This document shows, one piece after another, positions 1-11,424 of a DNA stretch of 64,000 nt. A program made the position numbers and the translations under genes. The notes beneath the pieces are model-generated. The model was given only the letters and a program-made list of their open reading frames with translations, did no database searches and had not been told where the DNA came from. This DNA comes from Sphagnum compactum (lineage: Eukaryota; Bryophyta; Sphagnopsida; Sphagnales): NCBI GenBank assembly GCA_965153455.1, contig OZ234495.1, forward strand, positions 11,900,875-11,964,874, read 5' to 3'. How positions within the stretch are numbered: the first letter of the stretch is position 1; each line of letters begins with the position of its first letter.

Positions 1-221
1 AGCACTTGAGAACTTGAGAAACATATAGGGGGCATAATTGGGAATAATTGGAAACTGGTGAAAATACAGTAGGAACATGGTGGGAACATCAAATCCAAAG
101 AAAATCTACCTCCCATTGGGGAGGTCTAATTGAGGATCCCTTCCCCATCACACTAGGGAGGTCATTGTATTATTTCAAGTTTTATGCATCTTTGTTAAAC
201 TACTTCACAAAATTATATGAA
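1..221. other. AT-rich left edge, no gene seen
   Basis: This stretch lies left of the duplicated block that begins near 222. It has short open frames only and no recognisable protein motif or repeat. It is probably the end of another repeat or ordinary intergenic DNA. Confidence 0.4.
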
Positions 222-1622
222 TATCTTTTCAGCTCATAGTGCTTAATTTTTCCCTTCCTGTGTTCAACTTAACTAGACCACACCCAACCATGCTATGATT
301 ATTTCAACCAAGGCTCTTAACTTTAGAATTCATATGAGATTTGGTGCATCCACCCTAAATAAGCTACACAATGAAGTTTTAGGAAACCAATTCAAAGTGA
401 CATGGGTTATCACATAATTGGGAGTTTCATTTGTCATTGATCATGCCATAATCAAGACAGTCATAATCTTTCCCATCATTTTAGTCATGAGGTTTTTATT
501 GGAAGGCTACAATATAAGTCTTCCATTTGTTGTAACACACTGGAGATTTGGAAGCATGTGCCTTGGAAGAACTTTCATAATGGTGGTATTGTTTTTTGCG
601 TATAATTCACCAAAAAATGCATATTTTGAAATCATTGAAACCAATGCATGGAGGTCCTAGAATCCCCATTACAACATTCATTTTGGGTAACACATCAATG
701 TAATTTTTTTAAGGTGGCTTTTACCTATCAACAACATGGAAAAAATGGGGATAGTTTGTTTTACTTGCTAAAAGCATTTTGGAAAAATAGCAAAAAATAA
801 AAGTAGCTTTGTGCTTATTAAAGTGAAAAGAATTTAGCCATCAAGTGGCAATATATTTATTTCATAGGTGGAAGTTCCTAGCTCTACTTTAAAAGTTAAC
901 AAAAGGACATGGTGATACAAGCAAATTTGGTTGCATGAAATTTAGGACTTTAAACCCTTGATCTTTCACATTATCTACTTTGGAAATCATAAGATTAAAT
1001 GTTATGATGTACACAAAAGAGTCAAAACTAGATGTACATAAACTATTAAATCTTTTGCAACATAAAATTCATTTATTTTAAAATTTTCTCAAACTTATAT
1101 TTACTTGATTTGAAATTTTAAAAATAAAATAAGTTAGGAGAATCATAAATGTCAAATTGTTTCATATTTGGTGGTTTGAGTAAATTAACACTAATTACAT
1201 TATAAAATTTGTTGAAAACACCCTATTTGATAGCAATACATCATCTTTTATAAATTCAAAAGTTCTATTTCAATTTTATGGATAAATAAATTCAACATTT
1301 AAGGCATTTACATTTCTAATTGAAGAACATTTTACAACCTACAAGCATCATAATAATCACCATTATTATAAAATGATGTACAATCAAAGATTTAAATATA
1401 ATTTACATATAAGCTTCATGATTTAAAAAGAAAATGAAAGAAATTTTGATGAAAGATTGTTTTTATACATGTATACATTGATATGCAAATTTCATTGATA
1501 AATTTCAACTAAATCAAATATTTTTTAGTCCTTTTGTTAAAACAACCATTCTATGACAAGCGATTACATGTTACAAATGTATTCCACAAGACTATTACAT
1601 CATTCTTAATTGTGCCTATTTC

Positions 1623-1762
1623 CACTAAAAGAAAAACTCCATTTTTTGACTTGTCTTAGGTGACTAAACGTGTTTTTTGCGACTATTTTTTATCAAAAAT
1701 AGTCATAAAAGACACTTTTAATCACCTAAAACAAGTCGAGAAATGAGATTTTTCTTTTAATG
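1623..1762. mobile_element. CACTA-type fold-back MITE with TTC target duplication
   Basis: This 140-bp element starts CACTAAAAGAAAAA and ends TTTTTCTTTTAATG. Its left half (to the centre near 1695) is a near-complete inverted repeat of its right half, so it folds into one long hairpin. It is flanked on both sides by TTC (1620-1622 and 1763-1765), the 3-bp target duplication typical of CACTA (En/Spm, CMC) transposons, and its ends approximate the CACTA/TAGTG termini. The related block copy 2 has no element at the equivalent position (about 16540), giving an empty site. It encodes no transposase and must have been moved in trans. Confidence 0.8.
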
Positions 1763-3845
1763 TTCTAAACATAATGATAGATTAAGATGTGAACCATTTT
1801 TAATTTCACATTTAAACCATAAACCTTTTCCAATCATGTCTCCATATCATTCAATTTTTGTTTTGCTTGCAATGAAAACTATAAGACTATAATAGTTTTT
1901 TTGTGTACATCATACCATGGAAACACCTAAGAACAAAGATGTAAGATAAAGTTATTGACCAATGTTAGTAGGTTCCCCAACTGAAGTGTTAAACTAAAGA
2001 GGTTTAGGTTTTATTTATTGTGATTTGGACTTGAATTAACACCCTTTTGGTGGAACCAACATACGAACCAAACCACAAAATTAGCCTTTTGTTAGATCCA
2101 AAACTAAAACCAAAACCTTTAAAAGAAATGATGAACATATTCATGTTTTTAATGTAAGCAAGCTTGTTTTTTTTTTTTGAAAAGTTGACAAGTAGGTTAA
2201 ATTCTATAGGTATTTGATTGGTTTGAATTAATTGTAAAATTCCATACTTATATAATCCCCACTTTTAATTAGTTGCAAGACTTTGTACCTTTACAATCTC
2301 CAATTTGGGGGACTATGTAAGGTGTACAATATGGAACTAAACCTGGTTTTCAAATTGGGCTTGAAGGTTTGTGGTTTTGAAAATAATGTGCCAAAACCAA
2401 AATCAAAAGGTTTAGAAATTTGAAAAATTGGCTCAAACCTGCACTTGAAGAACTTGCCAAAAAGGTTTTCAATGTCAAAACTAAAATCAAATGTTTTCTT
2501 AAAATAAGAAGAATTGACCAACACTCATATTGATCCATTTGTGTTTTTCATCAACATGTTAGAACTTGGAGTATAATAAACCTTGATGCTCCAAATTTCT
2601 CCCATCACTATCCATCTACATGTTGTTTGCATAATTAGTCTCTTCCCCATCACTAATCATATTGAAATTTAAAGTTTTTAAGTTGTTGCACCACTCACAA
2701 AGTTACTCACAAAATTCATGAACATTTAGCTTTGCATAATAATGGTCAGAATACTTGGTCCCCTAAACAAACATTTCTCATTCATTCCTACAAGACTATC
2801 TTAGATCCAAACTCTAAACACCCTACAAGAAGTTAACATTTTTCAATAGAAAAATGTGGTACCTAACTATTAGCATGTAACATAAACCATGCAAAGTGAT
2901 GATGTAGTCACTTGGAATATGAGGAATTAAGCAACCTAACTTCATTGATGTGGATTGGAAGATAAAGCAACTAACGATCAGGTCCTTAAAATAGAAGGAA
3001 AACCCTTTGGTGTTTTGTTGGCTATACTTCACCATCTAAAAAAAGACAACACTGATGAATAAACATATAAATGACCTTTTTTTCCTTTAAAGTTTAGTCT
3101 TGTAATAAGTCATAAGATAAATATAAAAATAAAGTGTTCTACAATTCCTACCTTTAACTTTTAATACATTGCCTAAGGACACCAATGGTGTTACATATTA
3201 TCAAGTTGTTACTGGATGCATTAAGATAAAAACATAATGTGATAGACTGGACTAAGAGTTGGAATTGGCAAATGACTGAAGTCCTCCAAATGATTGAAGT
3301 CTTACCCCATGGTCAATCATAGAAGAATTGGTCCATGCACAAGCAGCGAGAAAGAACTTCATGATGAAACCCAACAACTTCAAGGCAATAGAGTCAGTGC
3401 GATGGTTTAGGATGGCAGGACGGCAGGATCAACACCAATTACCAAATTTATAATGCCAATGTAATGATGCAAACATATCTTAAGAAATGTCACAACATGA
3501 CATAACTTGTTCTATGCTGAGGAATATCATAATGAGGCATTACAAATTAGGTATTGGTTCATTATGCAGGACATTAAAACAACCCTACAAGCTTTGCAGG
3601 TATCATTGTCATGTCCTGTGCAGCACCTGCATGGTTTTGATATACAATTGGAGTGATGTACAAAAGCATCTGGTGAAATCAAATTAAGATACAGTTTACA
3701 TAACGCAGCTTGAACTAGGGCACTCATTTGAGGTTTGGTCCGTGAAACAAATGGCCATGTTTTTAAAACTGCCAAAGGACAAAACCCATAGAACCAAACT
3801 TTCTGTTTTGTAAAACAGTACATGTTTCATCATGCAGAATGTGCA

Positions 3846-3958
3846 TGCGCTTGAACTGCACAGGGCGCTGTGCTAACACCCACAATGTTCATAGGGGGGT
3901 GTCGCTGAACTGCGCAGGGTGCTGCACTAACACACCCAATGTTCCTAAGGGGCTGTTT
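3846..3958 (+). repeat. Two tandem ~57-bp units ending in purine tracts
   Basis: Two adjacent units share TTGAACTGCACAGGG / CTGAACTGCGCAGGG, GCTAACAC / ACTAACAC and AATGTTC, and each ends in a purine run (ATAGGGGGG and TAAGGGG) next to a TGT trinucleotide. The second purine run sits where copy 2 has its polypurine tract. The unit therefore looks like a duplicated retroelement 3' internal end. Confidence 0.65.
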
Positions 3959-6900
3959 TAATGTCCTCTTTTTGTTATCTTGAGTCAAAACTATGCTAGA
4001 GTCTATAGTTAGGCTTAAGGTCACAAATACCATTAATAATCAGGTTGCTAGTTGCTACCTACCTCTTTAAGTATTCTCAGCCATTTAGCTATCTAGTTTT
4101 AGAAGTCGATAAGAACAGCCACGTTATATACAACAGCCCAGTAAACTTGTTCCGCAGTGTCTCTTGGAAGGGCCCCAGGGGAGGGTCTCAAGTTGCATAG
4201 ATTTATTTGGACAGGAAGGACTAGTAAGTCGCTCTAAAGTAAACCTAAAGCAAGAATTATTCTCCCGAGACCTTTGGAGGGGCCCCAGGGAAAGGGTCTC
4301 ATTTTTACATTGATATATTTGGACTCGAAGGTTCTTTGGGTCCATAAAAAAAGATTAGATCGCCTCTATGGTCAAAACCTAAGTAAATGCCCAACCTCGA
4401 TTGCAGCACACGCAATTGCCAGAGACTTCAAGCCAACTCAGGATCTACCTACTTCAAGTGGGCCTTAGTTTCAGCAGAACGTTGAACATGGCAGTACCAA
4501 CTTTGTGGGTGTCATGGGACATGTACTTGTCATGATAAAAGAATCACTAATATTGACAATTGCACACGCATCCACTACACAAAGTATTAATGGGGTGCAA
4601 AATTCAAAGCATGTGCCGACAGATCGCCCACTAAAGCCTACAAGGACCTGGAAAATTAGACAACAGTTGCAGTTGGTGATTTACGCATTCTTTGTTTACA
4701 GTTCACTCTTTGATTCTCCAAGAAGATATCATGCCAGGAATCAAGATATATTATGACAGCTCTTTCAACACCATCCCCAACTTTTAAGATGCCATTGTTT
4801 GGACTACGCAACCTTTAGTGTAAATTACAAATAGCATCGAAATAAATTATTGGTTTCATCCTCTATAAGTCAAAGTACAGCATAAGGGGAAGAAGACATC
4901 TTGGGGAGTTCCTTACTAGAGGGCCCCTGAGACTCTAAAAAGGGCCCAGCCCAAAGTTGGAGGTACTGCAGCAAGATGCCTCCCTTACGTAAGTAAACGC
5001 CAGGTCCCAAGAGTAAAACTTTTGGAGAAATTTATTTCATTCTTAGCTTCTAATGGCTTCTAGCGAATATGGATAACCCAACTACCCATATCCGAGAAAT
5101 CAAATTCCACTAAGCAATGGATATGAATATGAATATTACTATCATATAATGACATTCAGATATCCATAGTGATTGGTTAGTTTTAATTGTGATAAGCTCC
5201 ATCAGAGATATATATATCAGAGATATATATATAATGGTGGATATTCAAACTAACTACATCCATATCCGGGTACTGTCCAGAATCATATCTGCATCTTAAG
5301 GTACAACCAGACAACACTAGTTTAGATTTGATAATTAGGGTAGGCACATTGGAGCAGGCATTATCAGCATAAAGCATGAAAGATTTTTTATTCCAATGCT
5401 GGAAGGTGTAACATGTGAAGGGTTCTTTCAACTGGAAGGATTCTTCTATGTGGGGAAGTGTTTTCAAATACAAAAACAAAAGAAGTAAACCTTGGCATGC
5501 TTTGTGCATCTTGTGAACAATTGTCTACACATTTCAGCATCTTAAAGTTTCAAATCCTCCCAAAAAGCAAAACTTTGAGAAGGGTATTTCTGGGAGAGAA
5601 TGAAGGGTTGGGTCACATCAGAACATGTGAACATCACTAGAAATATTCCCGGCAAGCATTACGTGTAAGCAACACTTACTCATTTTTCAAAACAATGGGA
5701 TTAGGTGTCCCCACTCTTCACATGCATGCATGCAATGAGCTGTGGCCTCAGGTACATGAATGTTGTTACCTTCATGTAAACCTTGGAAATATTTCTCTGT
5801 GTTATTTCAGGCCTTAAATGGGGCAAGTGCCCCTATTTGGGGCAATAGGGTAGATAGGCTGGTGAGTGAACACTTAAGAACTCAAAGGAGGTCAAATCCT
5901 AACACATTGTTCCTCTGCTTTTGAAGCTCAAAACACATTTGTAGCTCTCCACCTAGCCCTTCCAAGGTCGATATGGGGTGTTTAGTGTCAGGGAATTCAG
6001 TGTTCGGCGATGGATGAATTAAAAACAGATTAAGATTTCATGCTTAAAATCTTTGATTGTTGTGTCTTTGCCTTTTGAATACAAAAACGTTTTGTAAGGC
6101 CCTAATTGGTGCACTCATCAGGTTTTATATCACTCTAAACGGGCTAAAAATTAGGAACATATGGGGCTGGAATTAGAGAGGCCTCTAGAGCTATTTTTTC
6201 AAAATGTTTGAAGCAAACTATCACTCATCCTTTTCCTATGTTTGCCGCATTGCTCCTTTACTTATGATGCTCAATGAACATTTGTTAGCCCTCCAGTTTT
6301 CATGTCCGATGACATAAAAATCACTCAATTTGGTTAAAGAATGATGAAATTATTGAAAAATGTTTGGTGATAGGTACATGTTCAATGATGGGTGGTTTTA
6401 CCGTAATACTCCCTGGAACAAGCTTTTTAGAAAAAGGTCCTGAACATTTCAATCCCATGTTTTGACAGGATGCAGTGGCAAGTAACTATAGGGGTTCTAA
6501 TAAGGTGACCTTGTACTACATCATCCATGTGCTTAGTATGTGATTTATATATATTTCACAGGCAAAAGACCCCAGCCGCAGTTATATGTTGATTTTACAC
6601 ATGGTGTAGTAGGACATTTAAAACCTGTATGAACATTGGAGGTATATGTTCCGCCTTCTTGTGCGGGTTCAGGGCTCAGAACTGCAATTGCCTCTTGGAA
6701 AAACAAGTGGCTCATCAGATAATGGCTGGTGCCTCTTCAGGCAATGTCAAAACCAGCAACAGTTAAAATAACAAAATGTTCTACCATGGTCCCAAAAGAT
6801 CAGAGCTACTGTTCAAGATTCCTGAAGATATAGGACTGAATGAACGTCCCGATGCAACACCTGGTGAAGATGTCCTCAAAACATGAGGCTAAGTGAATGT

Positions 6901-7339
6901 TTAGAGTAACACTTGGTGAACATTCCTCAAAATGGGGGATCAAGTGAAAATTGCATCATTCTGAAGTCAATTTATTACAAACAAAATCAAATGATAATGA
7001 AAATGGAATTTTACAGATAAAGTAGCTTGGGTTTTTCATGGCATGCCATGTCGACTAGGCATGTACAACTTTTAGAATGACATGGCATTCATGAAACATA
7101 TCTGCTGACCTGCTGATGCGGATGGTTGCCACCACACTCACCTCCACATTGGATTTTTCTCCCCTACCTAGCAGGAAGGGAAATTTCCCATCATGTGAAC
7201 ATTGCATGTAACTTCCATAACTTCCAATTTAGCTCATGACATAGTTGCACTCAACTCCACATCACATGAAATGTTTTTCAATGTAACATAACTTGTCACC
7301 ATATTATCATATACATTTTTTTCTAATTACCTAAAGCCT

Positions 7340-7790
7340 AGCCTTTTTGAGTGAAAATATTTAGCTAATTAAGCTACTAGGTTACTTTAAGCATAGTTTT
7401 AAAAAATTAGGCAATTACTAAATACTACTTGGTTACTTTAATTTATCCTAGGTTATTACCAGGCTACTTTAGGTTACTTTAGACAACTCTGAGTAACTAC
7501 ATGCCATTCTACAATACCTAGGTTATTACATCTAGGTTCCTACTTGGTTCCTCTTGGCCACCCTAGGTTACTTATTACTAGGTTAATACATGTTATTTTA
7601 GGCAAATATAAGTAACTATAAGGTATCCTTTAGTATGCAGGCTACTCCTAGCTACTACTTGGTTACTCTAGGCTACTTATGGCTAACTTAGGCTACTACT
7701 AGGATACAACTAAATCGACTATTCTGAAGTACCTAATTAGGCTACTTCAAGCTACTATTTGGCTACTTAATTTAGGCTACAACCCTTAAG
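7340..7790. repeat. Degenerate GGCTACT/GGTTACT short-repeat array, part 1
   Basis: The stretch is built from loosely repeated TAGGTTACTT and TAGGCTACTA words spaced roughly 10-20 bases apart, with no open frame. The same words return at 9485-9616 and 10255-10378. The array therefore appears to be one low-complexity domain split by two insertions. Confidence 0.7.
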
Positions 7791-8651
7791 GAAAAATATT
7801 ATTGGGTGGTACCACAAAGAACATCACATTATCATTTTCCTTGACCACCATGATTTTAATAAATATGTGTGATTTTTAAATGGTATAATATTTGATTATT
7901 TTGTTCATATTTTTTTACAATGAACACATCAAGGATTTTTTAATGGCCCATGTTAATCAAAATTTGGACATGTAATTAATGTTCTTTTAAACATTTCCTA
8001 TATCAAAAAAGTTAGGAATGTAATAAAATTCAAAAATGAGTTCATAGAAATTATTTAAGAATTCTTTTAATGACCTTGTATATTTATTATTCTTATTTGG
8101 AGGAGATCCATATGACATATGCCTAAAAAAAATATGGAATGCATAAAAATGTGTGCATATGGAATTTTTGGGTTATGATTGAACATTAAGAAAGGTATTC
8201 ATGATCCAAGGCCCACATGAATTAAAAAAAACAAATTTTCTTCTTTTAGTGTAAGGTCAACTTTGGTTGGTACTTGTAGGGCTTGTGAAATAATATATGT
8301 TTGCAATGGTTTTCTATTAAAAGATGAATACTTAGTTATTGTGATGTCCATCAAGAATTATGGCATTCTTCATTACCAAAAATTGTGTCTTATTCCACTG
8401 AAGCTGACCACCAAACTAGTTGTTATGGAACATCTTGGGATGGATTTGATTGTCAATTTCCATTGTTATGACTGTTTAGTGGAAAATTTGTGTTGAATTG
8501 CACTATTGTTTGTATGCCACTAGGGACCCAGAGCGAATAAGTTGGATGTAGACAAAATATTTTTTTTTTTATAAAATTCCCACAAAATTTGGAATTATTC
8601 TTGATGTTCATTCGCAAAATTTTCACTTGAAGTTTGAAACTCCATGGATCA

Positions 8652-8818
8652 ATGAAAATGCATAGTGGAAATTGCATAGCGAAAATGCATAATGAAAATT
8701 GCAAAGTGGAAATGGATAATGATAATTATGAAGTGGAAATGCACATTGGAAATTACATAGTAGAAATGCAGAGTGTAAATTACAAAGTGAAAATGCACAA
8801 TAGAAATTGCACATGCAA
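8652..8818 (+). repeat. Minisatellite, ~12 units of 13-15 bp
   Basis: Units of the type GAAATGCATAGTG or GAAATTGCATAGTG repeat about twelve times with substitutions. Because the unit lacks stop codons, both strands stay open (8634-9005 on plus, 8623-8985 on minus) and give repetitive peptides. This looks like a by-product of the repeat, not coding. Confidence 0.8.
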
Positions 8819-8871
8819 ATTAACTTGTAAGTGGATATACGTAATTTTAGATGTCTTATTACAATGTAAAA

Positions 8872-8936
8872 TGGTAGTTGGATGGCAACGACCTTGGATG
8901 ATTTCCAAGGAGACCAAGGTTCAAACCTTGATACCA
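8872..8936 (+). other. tRNA-like sequence, probable SINE head or tRNA pseudogene
   Basis: This 65-nt stretch folds roughly as a tRNA. The acceptor ends TGGTA (8872) and TACCA (8932) pair. A 6-bp anticodon stem CCTTGG/CCAAGG (8892-8897 and 8905-8910) encloses a 7-nt loop ATGATTT with anticodon GAT. The T-arm is AGGTTCAAACCTT, matching the B-box GGTTCAANCC. The D-arm is short and the T-stem is imperfect, so I do not call a functional tRNA-Ile. Its transposon-rich setting fits a tRNA-derived SINE. Confidence 0.5.
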
Positions 8937-9484
8937 ATAGTTGTATTTTGGATGTATGTTGACCGTATATGTGTTCTACATTCACTTTTGCATCTCATAT
9001 GTTGACCATACAATTATTGTATATAGGTTATATGTTTTTAAAAAGAATAATGATAATAATTTTGTAAATAAAATATCAACATCCAAAACCACTACATGTT
9101 GCATGGATGATGAATGGAAATGTTTCCATGGAACCCACTTCCTAGCAACATCCACTGGGACAAAGTCTTAAACTACTAGAGTAGACTTCAAAATTTTCAT
9201 TCAACAATGGGTGGAATGCACTATGGAATACGATGCAATATTTCATTATGCTTGGAATTCATTTACCTTCACTTCATGAACATGATTTCCTTAACCCTAT
9301 CGTCTTATTCCTTGCAAATAATCAAAACCATTGGTTACATGAATGTAACAATAGGAATAAAACCCAAAAATGCAAAGTAGAAATAGTTATTAAATATTTA
9401 ATAAATATTTCTTAACCATTCTTGAATTTTTTCCTTGTGAATTTTAATGGTACCACGCACCCAAATCAAACTTGCTTTGGGTCA

Positions 9485-9616
9485 TGTTATTACTAGGTTA
9501 AGTTCTAGTCTACCCTAGGTTACCATAGGCTACTTTAGGCTATTCTAAAACTTACTTAGGATAGCTATTATTCTAGGATACTATTAGGCTATTCTAGGTA
9601 ACAAATTGATTACTAA
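9485..9616. repeat. GGCTAC/GGTTAC array, part 2
   Basis: The words TAGGTTACCATAGGCTAC and TTAGGCTATTCTA recur here, continuing the array that starts at 7340. It is cut off by the TTAA-flanked element at 9621. Confidence 0.6.
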
Positions 9617-9620
9617 TTAA

Positions 9621-10250
9621 GGGTGTTTGCAAGGTAGAGTGTCCATTTCTAAACGTCATTGTATCAAAAAATTTACACCCTTATGGATTGGACTATGTCT
9701 CATGTTAATTTTTTTTGTTCATTTTATGAAAAAGGACTCATCTATATGATTCTAATTCAATTTATTGTGATAAAGAACTAAAAAAAAATTAAATGAATAT
9801 TTTTACATCACATGGGGGACTGTTAATTGTAGACAAATTATAGTGTCACAATCCCTAATAAGTTGAAATGGACTCATTATAATCATGGTTTGTAATAAAA
9901 CAACACCAATTTTTTTTCCAAAACCCAAAACCTATATTTGAAATTCAAATGAAGCCTTATTAACCATTTCAATATCATATGAAAGTCTAATGGACTTTTA
10001 ATGACACCAAAAAATAATGATAAAGGCAAAGTCCCTCGTGTTCACATTTTAAAAAATTAAGATGAAAATTTTCACAAAAATTGAAACTTACGACATATTA
10101 TAGTGACATGTGGCATTATTTTATAGCAAAGATGAATAATTTTATAAATACAAAAGCTTTTTTTTGGCTTGTAAAGTATACACTATGAAAAATCCTAAAA
10201 TGGACTCCATTATGGACACAAAAATGTTCCACTCTAGCTTGCAAATGCCC
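9621..10250. mobile_element. MITE with ~22-bp TIRs and TTAA target duplication
   Basis: The 630-bp element begins GGGTGTTTGCAAG and its reverse complement begins GGGCATTTGCAAG. The terminal repeats match at about 18 of 22 positions through TAGAGTG. TTAA flanks both sides (9617-9620 and 10251-10254). The GGGTGTTTG terminus and a TTA/TAA duplication fit Tourist-like PIF/Harbinger MITEs; a piggyBac-like TTAA element is the alternative. No transposase ORF is present. Confidence 0.7.
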
Positions 10251-10254
10251 TTAA

Positions 10255-10378
10255 GTTAATTACCTAGGTTGGCTAAACCTAAATTAGATACCTATGTATG
10301 TTAAACTAGGTTAAGCGACCTAGTAAGTTTACTGAAATAACTAACCTAGGTTAGGCTACCTAGGTTGACTTGCAAAGG
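10255..10378. repeat. GGTTAG/CCTAGG array, part 3
   Basis: The words TACCTAGGTTGGCTAAACC and ACCTAGGTTAGGCTACC resume immediately after the MITE and end near 10378. This supports a single array interrupted by insertions. Confidence 0.55.
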
Positions 10379-11424
10379 TCTTGCATTCTATGAAAACAAG
10401 TTTTATTTTCATGATTTTTGGGCTAGGAAAGGGGATTGAGAAGGGAACATGCATATACCACAACTTGCCATCAACTTGCTTTACCACTATTTCAAAATTG
10501 CGTCAAGTGGAACTGATCACAATATTGATATTGTTCTCCAATATGTATTGGAATTTGTTTTCTTCTTTCACCTCACATGTGAATGTTCTAATTTTAACAA
10601 GTTTCCACATCCAACCCATGTTGTTACGACTCTTAAAAGGAACTTGAAAGGGGTTGAAGTGGTGTTAGGACTAGGATTGGGATTAAGGTTGGTGTTAAGA
10701 TTAGGGGAAAATTATGTTTGGGGAGGACATGATTTTTAAAAGTGGCATTCTTCTAAAATTCTAGCTCAAACCAAAGTTCCATACAACTTTGCAAACTTAG
10801 GTAAACTAAGTACAAAGGTGAGTGATGAAATTTGATGGACATTGTTCAACAATGTTTCATTTTTTTCATTGCAAGGGTTTGATGGTTATTCACAAGTAAA
10901 ACAACAAATTCAAGGGTGGATTATTCAATTCATCTTCAAAGCTCCATATTGCTTTGATGTTGTATGGTTTTATTTCCATTCTTTTTTTGGATCCCTCAAG
11001 GATAGTTTGATGAACTTTGTTTCATTGCAAATAATGTAGTAGGAATTCAATTAATTTAACACTAACTAATAAAAAAAACCACATAGGAAAAAAATGGGGG
11101 AATTGATTTCATTTTGTTTAATTTTTGTAATATTGTAAAAAGGCGTTTTGCACTATCTAAGCTTAGAGACCTGCAGTCTTCTCTCTTTTTCAATAAGAAA
11201 GAGTAAAAAAACAGCAAAAAAATTGTTTTTTCCGCTCCAAACCTGATGAGCCTGTTGGGTTTGACGTAATTACTCATAATATACAAGCCCTCCCCAAAGG
11301 TACAATGTTATATTTGGATGTGTGTATAAACTGCCATAATTAATAAATTACAGATAACTTCTATAAAAGGATTTGGGTATAACAGGACTTGAACTTCAGA
11401 CAATTTCGCTTAAATGTCATGCTA
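10379..11424. other. Spacer without recognisable gene
   Basis: The sequence is AT-rich with several overlapping open frames under 100 codons that match nothing I know. A GGATTAGG-like run of short purine-rich repeats lies near 10670-10710. Nothing here can be supported as a gene. Confidence 0.4.

Larger units (their letters stand above)
222..7221 (+). repeat. Large duplicated block, copy 1 (about 7 kb)
   Basis: The sequence from about 222 to 7221 is repeated in the same orientation at about 15136-24218, in the same order and by eye roughly nine bases in ten identical. Homology starts at a TATCTTTTCAGCTC motif (224 and 15137) and stops just after CATGTAACTTCCATAAC (near 7221 and 24218). Copy 1 carries a 140-bp MITE (1623-1762), about 130 bp near 3190-3320 that copy 2 lacks, and a doubled 57-bp unit near 3846-3958. 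It lacks the gag segment present in copy 2. The part from about 3953 onward matches the segment after the polypurine tract in copy 2 and may be a long 3' LTR. No intact gene is visible. It is either a non-autonomous retroelement derivative or a segmental duplication. Confidence 0.85.
7796..9466. mobile_element. Possible inserted element inside the GGCTAC array
   Basis: The array is interrupted here. The left edge reads ATTGGGTGGTACCAC (7802-7816). The right edge reads GGTACCACGCACCCAAAT (about 9449-9466), a rough inverted match. No transposase is visible; the interior is AT-rich and includes a minisatellite and a tRNA-like piece. The edges are imperfect, so this could also be two unrelated sequences. 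Confidence 0.3.

Noticed and set aside
8623-9005. Overlapping ~120-codon frames on both strands
   Set aside because: Both are produced by a stop-free 13-15-bp minisatellite unit. The peptides are simple repeats and the strands cannot both be coding.
11340-11420. A minus-strand tRNA-like stretch (B-box-like GTTCAAGTCC)
   Set aside because: Only the B-box and a partial anticodon stem can be seen. There is no acceptor stem or A-box, so chance similarity is likely.
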